Source of the DNA: JABWBP01 sp964522165
GTDB lineage: Bacteria > Calditrichota > Calditrichia > RBG-13-44-9 > J075
DNA length: 41,787 nucleotides
Direction: 5' to 3'
Assembly: GCA_964522165.1 (NCBI GenBank)
Contig: CAZFVV010000041.1
Location: 1-41,787 of the forward strand
Position numbers and translations under genes: made by a program. Positions 23,520 through 31,649 of the stretch are shown piece by piece (position 1 is the stretch's first letter; each line of letters starts with the position of its first letter). The notes under the pieces are model-generated. The model was not told the origin of the DNA, ran no database searches, and was given only the letters and a program-made list of their open reading frames with translations.

Positions 23520-26387
23520 ATGAGAAAGCCAAAATACTTCTTCCGGATCGGGATGGTGATGCTGCTGGCCGGGGCAGCCGCGGCGGCGCAGCAAACCCCG
23601 GGGCAGGGAGCGGATACCCTGGCGGCTTCCCCCGGCCAGAAAATCTCTTCCGACACTACCGGCGCCCAACCCGGCGATACCACCGTCTCGGCAAAACCGG
23701 CCGGTCTCTTTTCAGAAGTCAAAAAATGGGCGAATTCAAATGAAGGTCTTATTACTCTCCTGGTCGCTGTAATTGCCGGCGGATGGGCATTATTTCTCTA
23801 TCGGCGCTCTCGCAAACCTCCCAAACCATCCGCGGAGAAAAAAGATACCCGCAGCCAGGAGCAGCGCTACCTCGACCACCTCATCAACGCCCACCAGCAT
23901 TTGCCCGTGGCGGGGTTCGAGACCAACCTGCGCATTCCCATTCCCTTAGAAAAAGTGTACGTGACCCTGCGGGCGCGTTTAACCGAGTGGGAGCGCTCCC
24001 TGGGGGAAGCTGAATCGCAAACGCCCTTCCGCCAGACTCCCGCCGAGCGCGATTTGAACGTGCAGGAGGCTCTCAAACTTGCGTTGGAGAAACGCTATCA
24101 TGGGATGGTGATTCTCGGCCACCCCGGTTCCGGCAAAACCACTTTGGCGAAGTACTTTGCGCTCTGCTTTGCTACCAACAAAGCGGAAAGAAACCTCGGC
24201 CTTTCCCGAAAACTGCTCCCCATCCTGCTCTTCCTGCGCGAGATCGACCCTCAGAAAACCTTAGTAGAGAACCTCCTCGGGGTTCTGCAAAAGTATGAGT
24301 TGGGATTGGATGAACCCTTTTTTAAATCTTACCTGGAAAAAGGCCGCGCCATCATACTCTTAGACGGCCTGGATGAAGTGCCCACGGAAGCAAAACGCGC
24401 CGCGGTCAGCAGGTGGATTCACCACCTGGTGCATTTGGCGTTCCCCTCATGCTCTATTATCGTCACTTCGCGCTTCTCCGGCTACCGCGGGGAGGCGGTG
24501 CTGAAAGAGGGCATCTACCTGCGCCTGGATATCCAGGATTTTAACCTGGAAGAAGTGCGCCAGTTCATCGAAAACTGGCTGGTTGCCGTGGAAACCCACC
24601 TGCACGAGGATTCAAAACATTGGCGCAAAGAGGCAGAAGCAGCGGCGGGAAAGCTGTACGAGCGTGTTCAGGACAATGAGGCGCTCCGCGAGTTGGCGGT
24701 AAACCCCCTGATGCTGCAAATCATCGCCCTGGTGCACCGCGACCGCGGCACCCTGCCGGAGCGCCGGGTGGAGCTTTACAAAGAGTGCACCGACGTGCTC
24801 TTAGAACGCTGGGACAAGGCCAAGGGGCTGCAAGTGCTGCTCTCCGCCGCCCAGGCCCGCCAGCTTTTGCAGCCGGTGGCGCTGTGGATGCACTCCGTGG
24901 AAAACCGCCGCGAGGTGAGAAAAACGGAAGTTTTGGAATTTATTTCTCCGAAAATACCGCAAATCAAAGCCGGCATAGACCCGGAAGCGCTGCTGCAAAG
25001 CTGGCAGGAGCGCAGCGGCATTTTCAAGGGAGAAGGGGAGACTTACTTTTTCCACCACCTCAGCTTCCAGGAGTATTTGACCGCAGAGGAAATTCGCAAT
25101 ATCGGCAAAGTGGACATATTAGTGAAGAATTTTGACCAGACCTGGTGGCGGGAACCCACCCTGCTGGCCATGGGCCTGACCAATCCGCCCATTTTCACCG
25201 ATTTTATGCGTGCCCTCCTGCGCGCCAACTGGCACGACGGGGCGCGGGCGGATTTTATGCTGCGCTGCATTGATGAGGCGCTGGTAAAGGATGATGCCCC
25301 CTTTACCGAAGCGCTTCGTCGGCTGAAACGCGACGAAGCGCGATATAAAGCATTGCAAGGGTTAGAGCGAATCCACAGTGTCGGTGCCCCAGGCTCCGAC
25401 GTGCTTGAAGAGGTTAAAAAGATTTTAAAAGGAGATGAAGACCTTTTCGTACAGGAAAAAGCCCGCGATATTCTGGCAAAATGGGGAGAAGTATGGTGGG
25501 ATGAAAGGGTTGATACTACTTTTATCCAAAGAGCAGGTAGGGCTCATAGAGTCCACAAACGCTTTTACAACCCCCATGAACTCAACGCCGAATACATTTT
25601 GATCCCCGGCGGTTCATACCGCTACTCCCTTAGCGAAAAAGAGGTAGAGGTTCCCCCGCTCTACTTCGCCAGATACCCGTTAACCAACAAGCTCTACCGC
25701 CGCTTCATTGACTATCTTGCGGGAAAGACTACTATGAAGAAATATCTCCATATATTGCCGCACCAACAGTTTGCTCAGGAATTGATAGCAAAAGCAATAA
25801 AGGTAGAAGGTTTTATAGATTATTTAGACGAGATGGGGAGAGACCCGGCGTTATGGGCCATGAATTTATGTGCATTATCGTTATCTTATCATGAACGCCG
25901 TTTTAATGGTGACGATCAGCCGGTGGTGGGGGTGAGTTGCTTCGCAGCTATGGTGTATTGCCATTGGCTTAACGATATTCAATCTGTAGTAAGTGGCAAG
26001 TCGCATACAAAAAGGAGTATGATCTTCCGTTTACCAACCGATGAAGAATGGGAATGGGCCGCTGGAAATGGAAAAAGGGAATACCCTTGGGGTAATGAAC
26101 CACCAGATGAGGCATATGCCAATTACGGAGTAAAAGTAGGGCAAACCACCCAAGTAGGTGCTTACCCCGCCGGAGCTACCCCAGAAGGGTTGATGGATAT
26201 GGCCGGAAACGTGTGGGAGTGGTGTGAGAACTCGGTTGATGGTGCATATTCTCTGGCAGCGCGTGCACTACGGGGTGGCTCCTGGGGCGATCCTGAAGAT
26301 AATCTACGCTGTTCCATCCGCGGCCACCACCATCCCGGTAGTAGGAGTAATGTTATGGGATTTCGGGTGGTTGGTTGCCAGTCATAA
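23520..26387 (+). CDS. Membrane-anchored NACHT NTPase with C-terminal FGE/C-type-lectin-fold domain (candidate DGR target)
   Basis: 955 residues. A signal-like N-terminus (residues 1-23) and a membrane segment at about 76-94 followed by RRSRK suggest that the rest is cytoplasmic. The NACHT/STAND ATPase has Walker A GHPGSGKTT (G200-T208), Walker B AIILLDGLDEVP (D282, D285, E286) and a sensor-like SIIVTSRFSGYRG. A helical winged-helix/HEAT-like part runs to about 680. From about 690 comes a formylglycine-generating-enzyme-like domain (ILIPGGSYRYS, RLPTDEEWEWAAGNG, MDMAGNVWEW, ALRGGSW, GFRVVG). The paired active-site cysteines of true FGE are absent, so it is a lectin-type binding module. The stretch between W922 and G947 looks like a hypervariable region. 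DNA at about 25720-26060 is visibly more AT-rich than neighbours. The likely role is a sensing/conflict NTPase; this is inference. Confidence 0.88.
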   Translation: MRKPKYFFRIGMVMLLAGAAAAAQQTPGQGADTLAASPGQKISSDTTGAQPGDTTVSAKPAGLFSEVKKWANSNEGLITLLVAVIAGGWALFLYRRSRKPPKPSAEKKDTRSQEQRYLDHLINAHQHLPVAGFETNLRIPIPLEKVYVTLRARLTEWERSLGEAESQTPFRQTPAERDLNVQEALKLALEKRYHGMVILGHPGSGKTTLAKYFALCFATNKAERNLGLSRKLLPILLFLREIDPQKTLVENLLGVLQKYELGLDEPFFKSYLEKGRAIILLDGLDEVPTEAKRAAVSRWIHHLVHLAFPSCSIIVTSRFSGYRGEAVLKEGIYLRLDIQDFNLEEVRQFIENWLVAVETHLHEDSKHWRKEAEAAAGKLYERVQDNEALRELAVNPLMLQIIALVHRDRGTLPERRVELYKECTDVLLERWDKAKGLQVLLSAAQARQLLQPVALWMHSVENRREVRKTEVLEFISPKIPQIKAGIDPEALLQSWQERSGIFKGEGETYFFHHLSFQEYLTAEEIRNIGKVDILVKNFDQTWWREPTLLAMGLTNPPIFTDFMRALLRANWHDGARADFMLRCIDEALVKDDAPFTEALRRLKRDEARYKALQGLERIHSVGAPGSDVLEEVKKILKGDEDLFVQEKARDILAKWGEVWWDERVDTTFIQRAGRAHRVHKRFYNPHELNAEYILIPGGSYRYSLSEKEVEVPPLYFARYPLTNKLYRRFIDYLAGKTTMKKYLHILPHQQFAQELIAKAIKVEGFIDYLDEMGRDPALWAMNLCALSLSYHERRFNGDDQPVVGVSCFAAMVYCHWLNDIQSVVSGKSHTKRSMIFRLPTDEEWEWAAGNGKREYPWGNEPPDEAYANYGVKVGQTTQVGAYPAGATPEGLMDMAGNVWEWCENSVDGAYSLAARALRGGSWGDPEDNLRCSIRGHHHPGSRSNVMGFRVVGCQS
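26286..26385 (+). other. Putative diversity-generating-retroelement variable region at the end of the NACHT-lectin gene
   Basis: Between the invariant GGSW and GFRVV motifs there are 24 codons, 20 of which end in C or T. This is the footprint expected if AAC/AAT codons of a template were changed at their adenines. Protein pattern HHHPGSRSNVMGFRVV parallels the NNNPDNRNNN-GFRVV layout of many DGR targets. No template repeat or reverse transcriptase is in the window, so this is a candidate only. Confidence 0.5.
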
Positions 26388-26488
26388 AGTTGTTAGAACT
26401 CTGAAAATCTGTCCATCTGAAACTCTGGAAAAACCTCGCCAGGCGGGTCGCCACAAATTTTCCGTATGGGAGCGCCCCTCGCAAGAGC

Positions 26489-26606
26489 TCCCCTCCAGGG
26501 AGGGGAAACAGGGGTGGGTCCGGGAGTACAGAGTAGAGGGAACCCGCCAAACCGTGCCAGTGTGCACAGCGCAGGACCCACCCCTGGCCCCTCCCGGGAG
26601 GGGAGA
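26489..26606. repeat. Nested palindrome of the CCCCTCCCGGGAGGGG family, copy 1
   Basis: Hairpin CCCCTCC-AG-GGAGGGG-like (26489-26506), then AAACAGGGGTGGGTCC, a centre, the inverse GGACCCACCCCTGG, and a second hairpin CCCCTCCCGGGAGGGG (26588-26603). The whole 118 bp is thus two hairpin units in opposite orientation. It ends 12 bp before the DUF559 start codon. The bases before it (26388-26488) show no gene. Confidence 0.8.
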
Positions 26607-26618
26607 TAGGAGGCGACG

Positions 26619-27086
26619 ATGAGACGCAAAATTATCCCCTACCACCCGAAGCTCAAGGCACGGGCAAAGGAACTGCGGAAAAATATGACCCCCGGGGAGG
26701 TGATATTGTGGAACGAGTTGAAACGCAAGCAGTTGATGGGCTATGATTTCGACCGCCAGCGCCCGATTGATCACTTCATCGTCGATTTTTACTGCAAGGA
26801 TCTGCTGCTGGCCATCGAAATCGACGGGGACAGCCATATCGGCAAGGAAACATACGATGCGGCGAGGGATAAACGGCTGAATGAGCTGGGAGTGCACGTC
26901 CTTCGCTTCGATGACCTGGAGGTTCGCTGCAATTTGGACCGGGTTATCAAAGCGATTGAGGATTGGATTGCAAAAAATTCTCCTCCCGGGAGCGCTACTT
27001 CTAAAAGTTCTCATCCTGGGAGTACCTCTCGCAAGAGTTCCCCTCCCGGGAGGGGAAATAGGGGTGGGTCCGGGGGTACAGGTTAG
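26619..27086 (+). CDS. DUF559 nuclease-fold protein with repeat-derived C-terminal tail
   Basis: 155 residues. The first about 120 match DUF559, a Vsr/PD-(D/E)XK-like endonuclease fold: ARELRKNMTPGE-type opening (KELRKNMTPGEVILWNELK), GYDFDRQRPIDHFIVDFYC, LLLAIEIDGDSH (D-x-E-I-D type catalytic pattern), ELGVHVLRFDDLEV. Substrate and biological role are not established for the family. The last 30-odd residues (NSPPGSATSKSSHPGSTSRK then SSPPGRG) are encoded by tandem 30-bp copies of the flanking palindrome. The gene lies between two nested palindromes, the second overlapping its 3' end. GGAGGCGACG just upstream is a good ribosome site. Confidence 0.88.
   Translation: MRRKIIPYHPKLKARAKELRKNMTPGEVILWNELKRKQLMGYDFDRQRPIDHFIVDFYCKDLLLAIEIDGDSHIGKETYDAARDKRLNELGVHVLRFDDLEVRCNLDRVIKAIEDWIAKNSPPGSATSKSSHPGSTSRKSSPPGRGNRGGSGGTG
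26976..27058. repeat. Tandem 30-bp repeat inside the 3' end of the DUF559 gene
   Basis: Three units in phase with the reading frame: AATTCTCCTCCCGGGAGCGC.., AGTTCTCATCCTGGGAGTAC.. and AGTTCCCCTCCCGGGAGGGG. The last unit is the full hairpin of the neighbouring palindrome family; the first two are decayed copies. Confidence 0.75.
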
Positions 27087-27158
27087 AGGGAAACCCGCCG
27101 GGTTGGGTTGGGTGGCGCAGAGTTTGACCCACCCCTTAATCCCCTCCCAGGAGGGGAG
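27039..27158. repeat. Nested palindrome of the CCCCTCCCGGGAGGGG family, copy 2
   Basis: Hairpin CCCCTCCCGGGAGGGG at 27040-27055, AAATAGGGGTGGGTCC, a centre with AGGGAAACCCGCC, the inverse GACCCACCCCTTAAT and a second hairpin at 27141-27156. Same layout and nearly the same length as copy 1 at 26489-26606; it overlaps the stop of the DUF559 gene. Confidence 0.8.
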
Positions 27159-27423
27159 TTCTATTAATAGTGGCGGGGTGGGCATAAAGTTGCCCGCAAA
27201 TTTTTCTGTTCAGAGGTTCTACCAAAAAAATTCCCCTTCTCCAACTACCCTTTCCAACGTTCCCCTCCCGGGAGGGGATTAAGGGGTGGGTTCCCACGCT
27301 CTCTTTTTGAACTCCGTATTGCAATTCTCCCTCCCACCCCCTAAATTTACCCCCGCTTTTGTAATTAGACTTCGAAGGTTTCAAAAACTTTTGAGGTCTG
27401 GACTAACCTGGGGAGTTAAAGCA
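27159..27423. repeat. Further repeats upstream of dnaE
   Basis: No gene is seen. A sixth hairpin CCCCTCCCGGGAGGGG with ATTAAGGGGTGGGTTCC lies at 27262-27297. A different imperfect palindrome (GACTTCGAAGGTTTC / AACTTTTGAGGTC) lies at about 27368-27400. The frame of dnaE stays open through this DNA, which is why the start must be chosen with care. Confidence 0.6.
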
Positions 27424-30400
27424 TTGTCCTACGTTCACCTGCACAATCATACCGAATACAGCCTGTTAGACGGGGCGAACAGCATTTCCAAAATCATCGA
27501 AAAGGCGGTGGCGTTGAAGATGCCCGCCCTGGCGATTACCGATCACGGGAATATGTTCGGGGCGCTGGAATTCTACAAGGCGGCCAAGAAAGCGGGCATC
27601 AAACCGATCATCGGCATGGAGGCCTACCTGGCGCCCGGCGCCCGCACGGATAAAAAGGCTGCCGGGGTGGGTGGGAAGACCGCTTATCACCTGCTGCTGC
27701 TGGCGAAGAACGTTACCGGTTACCAGAATTTGATGAAGCTCTCCAGCATCGCCTATCTGGAGGGATTTTATTACAAACCGCGCATCGACAAGGAGTCCCT
27801 GCGCCAATATTCGGAGGGATTGATCTGCACTTCCGCCTGCATGAGCGGGGATGTGTTCTCCCATCTCGCTACCGGGGATAAAAAGGGCGCGATCCAATTG
27901 GTGGAAGAATACGTGGGGATTTTCGGAAATGATTTTTACTTAGAAATCCAGAACCACAACCTTCCTGAAGAAGCGGGCTACGAAAAGGTGTACCAGTTAG
28001 CTAAAGAGATGAACCTGCCGGTAATCGCCACCAACGACGTGCACTACTTAGAAAGGGCGCACCACGACTCCCATGACGTGCTGATGTGCATCAGCTCCGG
28101 AAAATCCCTGGGCGACGCTAAACGGCTGCGCTACGACACCTCGGAGCTTTACCTCAAAAGCGTTGACGAGATGTACCGGATGTTCCCCGGCAAGCCGGAG
28201 GTTCTGGAGCGCACCTTAGAAATCGCCGAAAAAATCGACCTGGAGATCGAGTTGGGGGTGCCCAAACTGCCCCACTTCCCCCTTCCCGCGGAAGACGCGC
28301 AACTCAGCTTAGACGACTTCCTGGAAAAATTAGCCTTCCGGGGGGCGCAGCGGCATTACGGGGAGTTGACCCCGGCTTTGCAGGAGCGCCTGAAATACGA
28401 GCTGTCGGTGATCCGCAAGACCGGTTTCGCGGGCTATTTTTTGATCGTGCAGGATTTTATCGACTTTGCCCGCAAGCAGGGCATTCCCGTGGGATTGGGG
28501 CGCGGCTCCGCGGCCGGCAGCATCGTGGCCTACTCCCTGGGGATTACCAACATCGATCCGCTGCGCTACGACCTGCTGTTCGAGCGCTTTCTCAACCCCG
28601 AGCGGGTCTCCATGCCGGATATCGACATCGACTTCTGCTTCGAGCGCCGGGAAGAGGTGATCGACTACGTGCGCCGCAAATACGGGAAAGACAACGTGGC
28701 GCAGATCATCACTTTCGGCACCATGGCCTCCAAAGGCGTGATCAAGGACGTGGCGCGGGTGTTGGGGATCGATTACGCGGATTCCGACCGCATCACCAAG
28801 CTCATCCCGGTGCACCAGGGCAAACCGATGAAGTTGGAAGACGCTTTTTCCAGCATCCCGGAGCTAAAAGAAGTGGCCGACAACGGGGGCGAGAAGTACC
28901 GGGAGCTGATTCGCCACGCCAAGGTGTTGGAGGGGCTTTCGCGCCACGCCTCGGTGCACGCCGCGGGCATCATCATCGCCCCGGATGACATCACCAAATT
29001 CGTGCCCCTCTACGAAACCGAAGACCAGAGCAAGCAGAAAGTAACCACCACCCAGTTCGACATGGGCGGTTGCGAGGAGATCGGGCTGCTGAAAATGGAT
29101 TTTTTGGGCCTGCGCACCCTCACGGTGATCAGCAAGTGCGTGGAAATGCTGCGGAAAAGGGGCCTCGAGATCGACATCGACCGCATTCCGTTGGACGACC
29201 CGGAGACCTACGAAATCTTCTGCGAAGGCGGCACCGTGGGCATCTTTCAGTTCGAGAGCAAGGGGATGCAGGAATACCTGCGCAAATTGCAGCCCAACCG
29301 CATCGAAGACCTCATCGCCATGAACGCCCTCTACCGCCCGGGGCCGATGGAGAACATCGACACCTACATCCACCGCAAATTCGGCCGGGAAAAGATCGAA
29401 TACCTGCACCCCAAATTAGAGCCGATTCTCAAGGAAACCTACGGGATCATCGTTTACCAGGAGCAGGTGATGCGGGTGGCCGCGGACCTGGCCGGCTTCA
29501 GCCTGGCCAAAGCGGATTTGCTGCGCCGGGCCATGGGCAAGAAGAAGAAGGAAGAGATGGCGAAAATGGAGGTGGAGTTCCTGGCCGGCTGCGAAAAGAA
29601 CGGCATCGGCAAAAAAATCGCCAAAGAAGTTTATGAGTTGATCTTCAAATTTGCCAGCTACGGGTTCAACAAGTCGCACTCCGCGGCCTACTCGGTGCTG
29701 GCCTACCAGACCGCCTACCTCAAGCGCCATTTTCCGGCGGAATTCATGGCCGCCACCCTCACTTCGGAAATCAACGACCCCAAGCGCATCGTCATTTTGA
29801 TCGACGAGTGCAAGCGCATGGGGTTAGAGGTGATCCCCCCGGACATCAACCGCTCCGGGGCGTATTTCGAGGTGCCGGAGCCGGGCAGGGTGAGCTTCGG
29901 GCTGGCGGCGATCAAAAACGTGGGGAAAACCGCCATCACCAACATTCTCGCCCTGCGGGAGACAGAAGGCCCCTTCAACAATCTCTACCAGTTTTTGCAG
30001 AACCTGGATTTGCGCCTGGTGAACAAGAAAGTATTGGAAGCGCTGATCCAGGGGGGGGCGCTGGATTCCTTAGCGGGCGGGCGGGCGCAAAAGTTCGCCG
30101 CCATCGAAAGCGCGATCAACTTTGCCCAGAAATACCAGGAGCGGGCGCAGAACAAATCCCAGATCAGCCTCTTCGACCTGATGGCCCCGGCCGCCGCTGC
30201 CGCCGGGGAAAACCACGCTTCCGCTAACGGCGAGAATAACGGGTTCATCCAGTATCCCTCCCTGCCGGAAGTGCACGAGTGGTCGCTGCAGGACCGCCTG
30301 AACCGGGAGAAGGAGTTGTTGGGGTTTTTCATCAGCGGGCATCCGCTGGATAAGTACCGGGAGGAGATCAGCCTGTTTTCCAACCTGGATTGGGAGGATG

Positions 30401-30924
30401 AAGAGACCTTCAAACCGGGCGCCATGGTCAAAACCGCGGCGATTGTGAGCGCGGTGAAGAATCATTTGGATCGCAAAGGGCGCTTCATGGCCTTCGTAAC
30501 TTTTGAAGACCGGATCAATTCCTTCGAGGGGATCGTCTTTTCCAGCACTTTCGAGAAATACGGGCAATATTTGAAGGCCGGGGAGATCGTTTTCGTAACC
30601 GGCAAGGTGGACGACCAGGGCGATAATACCTTCAAAATGCTCTGCGATGAGATCATGCCCATCGGCGAATCCCGCAACCGCCTGGCCGAATCGGTGCGCC
30701 TGACCGTAGATACCGGCCATATTTCCATGGAAGCGATCGATTCATTGTTCCGGATCATCCGCGACCATCCCGGCAGCATTCCGCTGATGTTCGAGGTGCG
30801 CACGGAGGGCAACGGCGCGGGGTTGCTGCTCAAATCCCGGAAATTCCGGGTGCTGCTCTCGGATGAATTCTTGCGCCAGGTGCAGGAAATTTTGGGCAGC
30901 GAGGCGGTGAAGTTGGGGGGGTGA
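27424..30924 (+). CDS. dnaE: DNA polymerase III alpha subunit (replicative polymerase)
   Basis: 1166 residues from the TTG at 27424, which follows GGGGAG at good spacing and yields the canonical N-terminus SYVHLHNHTEYSLLDG of the PHP domain. The open frame further up is repeat DNA. The polymerase site has D401 and D403 in PDIDIDF and D559 in KMDFLGLRTL. The fingers (GYGFNKSHSAAYSVLAYQTA-type: FASYGFNKSHSAAYSVL), the helix-hairpin-helix part and the C-terminal OB-fold (AAIVSAVKNHLDRKGRFMAF) follow. It is the catalytic chain of the chromosomal replicase, in the DnaE1 class. Complete. Confidence 0.97.
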   Translation: MSYVHLHNHTEYSLLDGANSISKIIEKAVALKMPALAITDHGNMFGALEFYKAAKKAGIKPIIGMEAYLAPGARTDKKAAGVGGKTAYHLLLLAKNVTGYQNLMKLSSIAYLEGFYYKPRIDKESLRQYSEGLICTSACMSGDVFSHLATGDKKGAIQLVEEYVGIFGNDFYLEIQNHNLPEEAGYEKVYQLAKEMNLPVIATNDVHYLERAHHDSHDVLMCISSGKSLGDAKRLRYDTSELYLKSVDEMYRMFPGKPEVLERTLEIAEKIDLEIELGVPKLPHFPLPAEDAQLSLDDFLEKLAFRGAQRHYGELTPALQERLKYELSVIRKTGFAGYFLIVQDFIDFARKQGIPVGLGRGSAAGSIVAYSLGITNIDPLRYDLLFERFLNPERVSMPDIDIDFCFERREEVIDYVRRKYGKDNVAQIITFGTMASKGVIKDVARVLGIDYADSDRITKLIPVHQGKPMKLEDAFSSIPELKEVADNGGEKYRELIRHAKVLEGLSRHASVHAAGIIIAPDDITKFVPLYETEDQSKQKVTTTQFDMGGCEEIGLLKMDFLGLRTLTVISKCVEMLRKRGLEIDIDRIPLDDPETYEIFCEGGTVGIFQFESKGMQEYLRKLQPNRIEDLIAMNALYRPGPMENIDTYIHRKFGREKIEYLHPKLEPILKETYGIIVYQEQVMRVAADLAGFSLAKADLLRRAMGKKKKEEMAKMEVEFLAGCEKNGIGKKIAKEVYELIFKFASYGFNKSHSAAYSVLAYQTAYLKRHFPAEFMAATLTSEINDPKRIVILIDECKRMGLEVIPPDINRSGAYFEVPEPGRVSFGLAAIKNVGKTAITNILALRETEGPFNNLYQFLQNLDLRLVNKKVLEALIQGGALDSLAGGRAQKFAAIESAINFAQKYQERAQNKSQISLFDLMAPAAAAAGENHASANGENNGFIQYPSLPEVHEWSLQDRLNREKELLGFFISGHPLDKYREEISLFSNLDWEDEETFKPGAMVKTAAIVSAVKNHLDRKGRFMAFVTFEDRINSFEGIVFSSTFEKYGQYLKAGEIVFVTGKVDDQGDNTFKMLCDEIMPIGESRNRLAESVRLTVDTGHISMEAIDSLFRIIRDHPGSIPLMFEVRTEGNGAGLLLKSRKFRVLLSDEFLRQVQEILGSEAVKLGG

Positions 30925-30967
30925 AAGAGCATCCCGACTCAAGTAGCAGTCGGCAGGGGCGTTCCGG

Positions 30968-30993
30968 AAGGAGCGGCTTCGCCGCAAAAATTA
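30968..30993 (+). terminator. Weak hairpin after dnaE
   Basis: A 5-bp stem GCGGC-TTC-GCCGC followed by AAAAATTATTTT. It is short and the T run is interrupted, so it may be a dispersed palindrome rather than a terminator. Confidence 0.3.
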
Positions 30994-31031
30994 TTTTGCA
31001 CAAAGCATGAGAACAAAATCGAGGTAAAAGC

Positions 31032-31283
31032 ATGATGAAGTTTAACTCCCGAACGCTGTTGAATAGAATCACAATTGATCCGGGCATTTTTGGAGGAAAA
31101 CCGGTTATCCGCGGGATGCGCATCAGCGTGGAAATGATTTTGGAACAGTTGGCGCAAGGAGTAGCGATTGACGAAATATTGGAAGATTATCCGGATCTTG
31201 AATATGACGATGTCTTAGCTTGTTTCGCGTATGCCCATTCGGTGATTTCCAATGAAATCTTAGAAGAAATTGAGATGGTATGA
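31032..31283 (+). CDS. DUF433 antitoxin
   Basis: 83 residues. The DUF433 signature is clear: RITIDPGIFGGKPVIRGMRI, then VEMILEQLAQGVAIDEILED and YPDLEYDDVLACFAYA. The family has a MerR-like helix-turn-helix and pairs with PIN-like toxins. A second ATG three bases later is an equal start; GAGGT lies upstream. Its last codon and stop overlap the next gene by 4 bp (ATGA), the usual coupling of an antitoxin-toxin pair. The DNA from here to about 32000 is more AT-rich than dnaE and dtd, hinting at a separate origin. Confidence 0.9.
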   Translation: MMKFNSRTLLNRITIDPGIFGGKPVIRGMRISVEMILEQLAQGVAIDEILEDYPDLEYDDVLACFAYAHSVISNEILEEIEMV

Positions 31284-31630
31284 AATTCCTGGTCGATGTA
31301 TGCGCCGGGCATCGTTTGGCGAATTGGTTGCGCTCTCAAGGATTTGAGGTACTGGAAGTGAGAGACGTGGACAAACGGATGTTGGATGAAAAGATTATCG
31401 AATGGGGAGTAAGAGATTCCCTGGTGATCGTCACCCTCGATAAAGATTTCAGTAAACTGACTCTCTTTGAGATGAAAAATTGTTTCAGTATTATCCGCCT
31501 CCAGAATGTGCCGGTTAAGCAACGAATTCAAAATTTGGAGAAAGTCTTGAATTTACACCACACTGATCTGGAATCAGGAGTGATCATTATTCAAAAGGGA
31601 AGTAAGTTAAGAGTTATCAGAGTTTCCTGA
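31280..31630 (+). CDS. DUF5615 PIN-like toxin
   Basis: 116 residues. MKFLVDVCAGHRLANWLRSQ opens with the first acidic residue of the PIN-like fold (D6); a second acidic cluster is VIVTLDKDFSKL. This is the DUF5615/Mut7-C-like family, predicted RNases that accompany DUF433. The usual first motif is L-D-x-(N/C)-L; here VDVCAGHRL is close to it. The start overlaps the antitoxin stop by 4 bp. RNase activity is inferred from family only. Confidence 0.85.
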   Translation: MKFLVDVCAGHRLANWLRSQGFEVLEVRDVDKRMLDEKIIEWGVRDSLVIVTLDKDFSKLTLFEMKNCFSIIRLQNVPVKQRIQNLEKVLNLHHTDLESGVIIIQKGSKLRVIRVS

Positions 31631-31649
31631 AAAAATATAACGGCGTGAT

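Noticed and set aside
25588..26387. C-terminal domain of the NACHT protein as a working sulfatase-activating enzyme
   Set aside because: The paired cysteines of the FGE active site are missing; the fold fits a binding module.
26489..27277. Hairpin repeats considered as CRISPR or as rho-independent terminators
   Set aside because: Spacing is irregular, copies face both ways, and no T tracts follow the hairpins.
26388..27423. DGR template repeat or reverse transcriptase directly downstream of the putative variable region
   Set aside because: No near-copy of 26262-26387 and no frame with a YxDD-type polymerase motif is seen; the space is filled by a DUF559 gene and palindromes.
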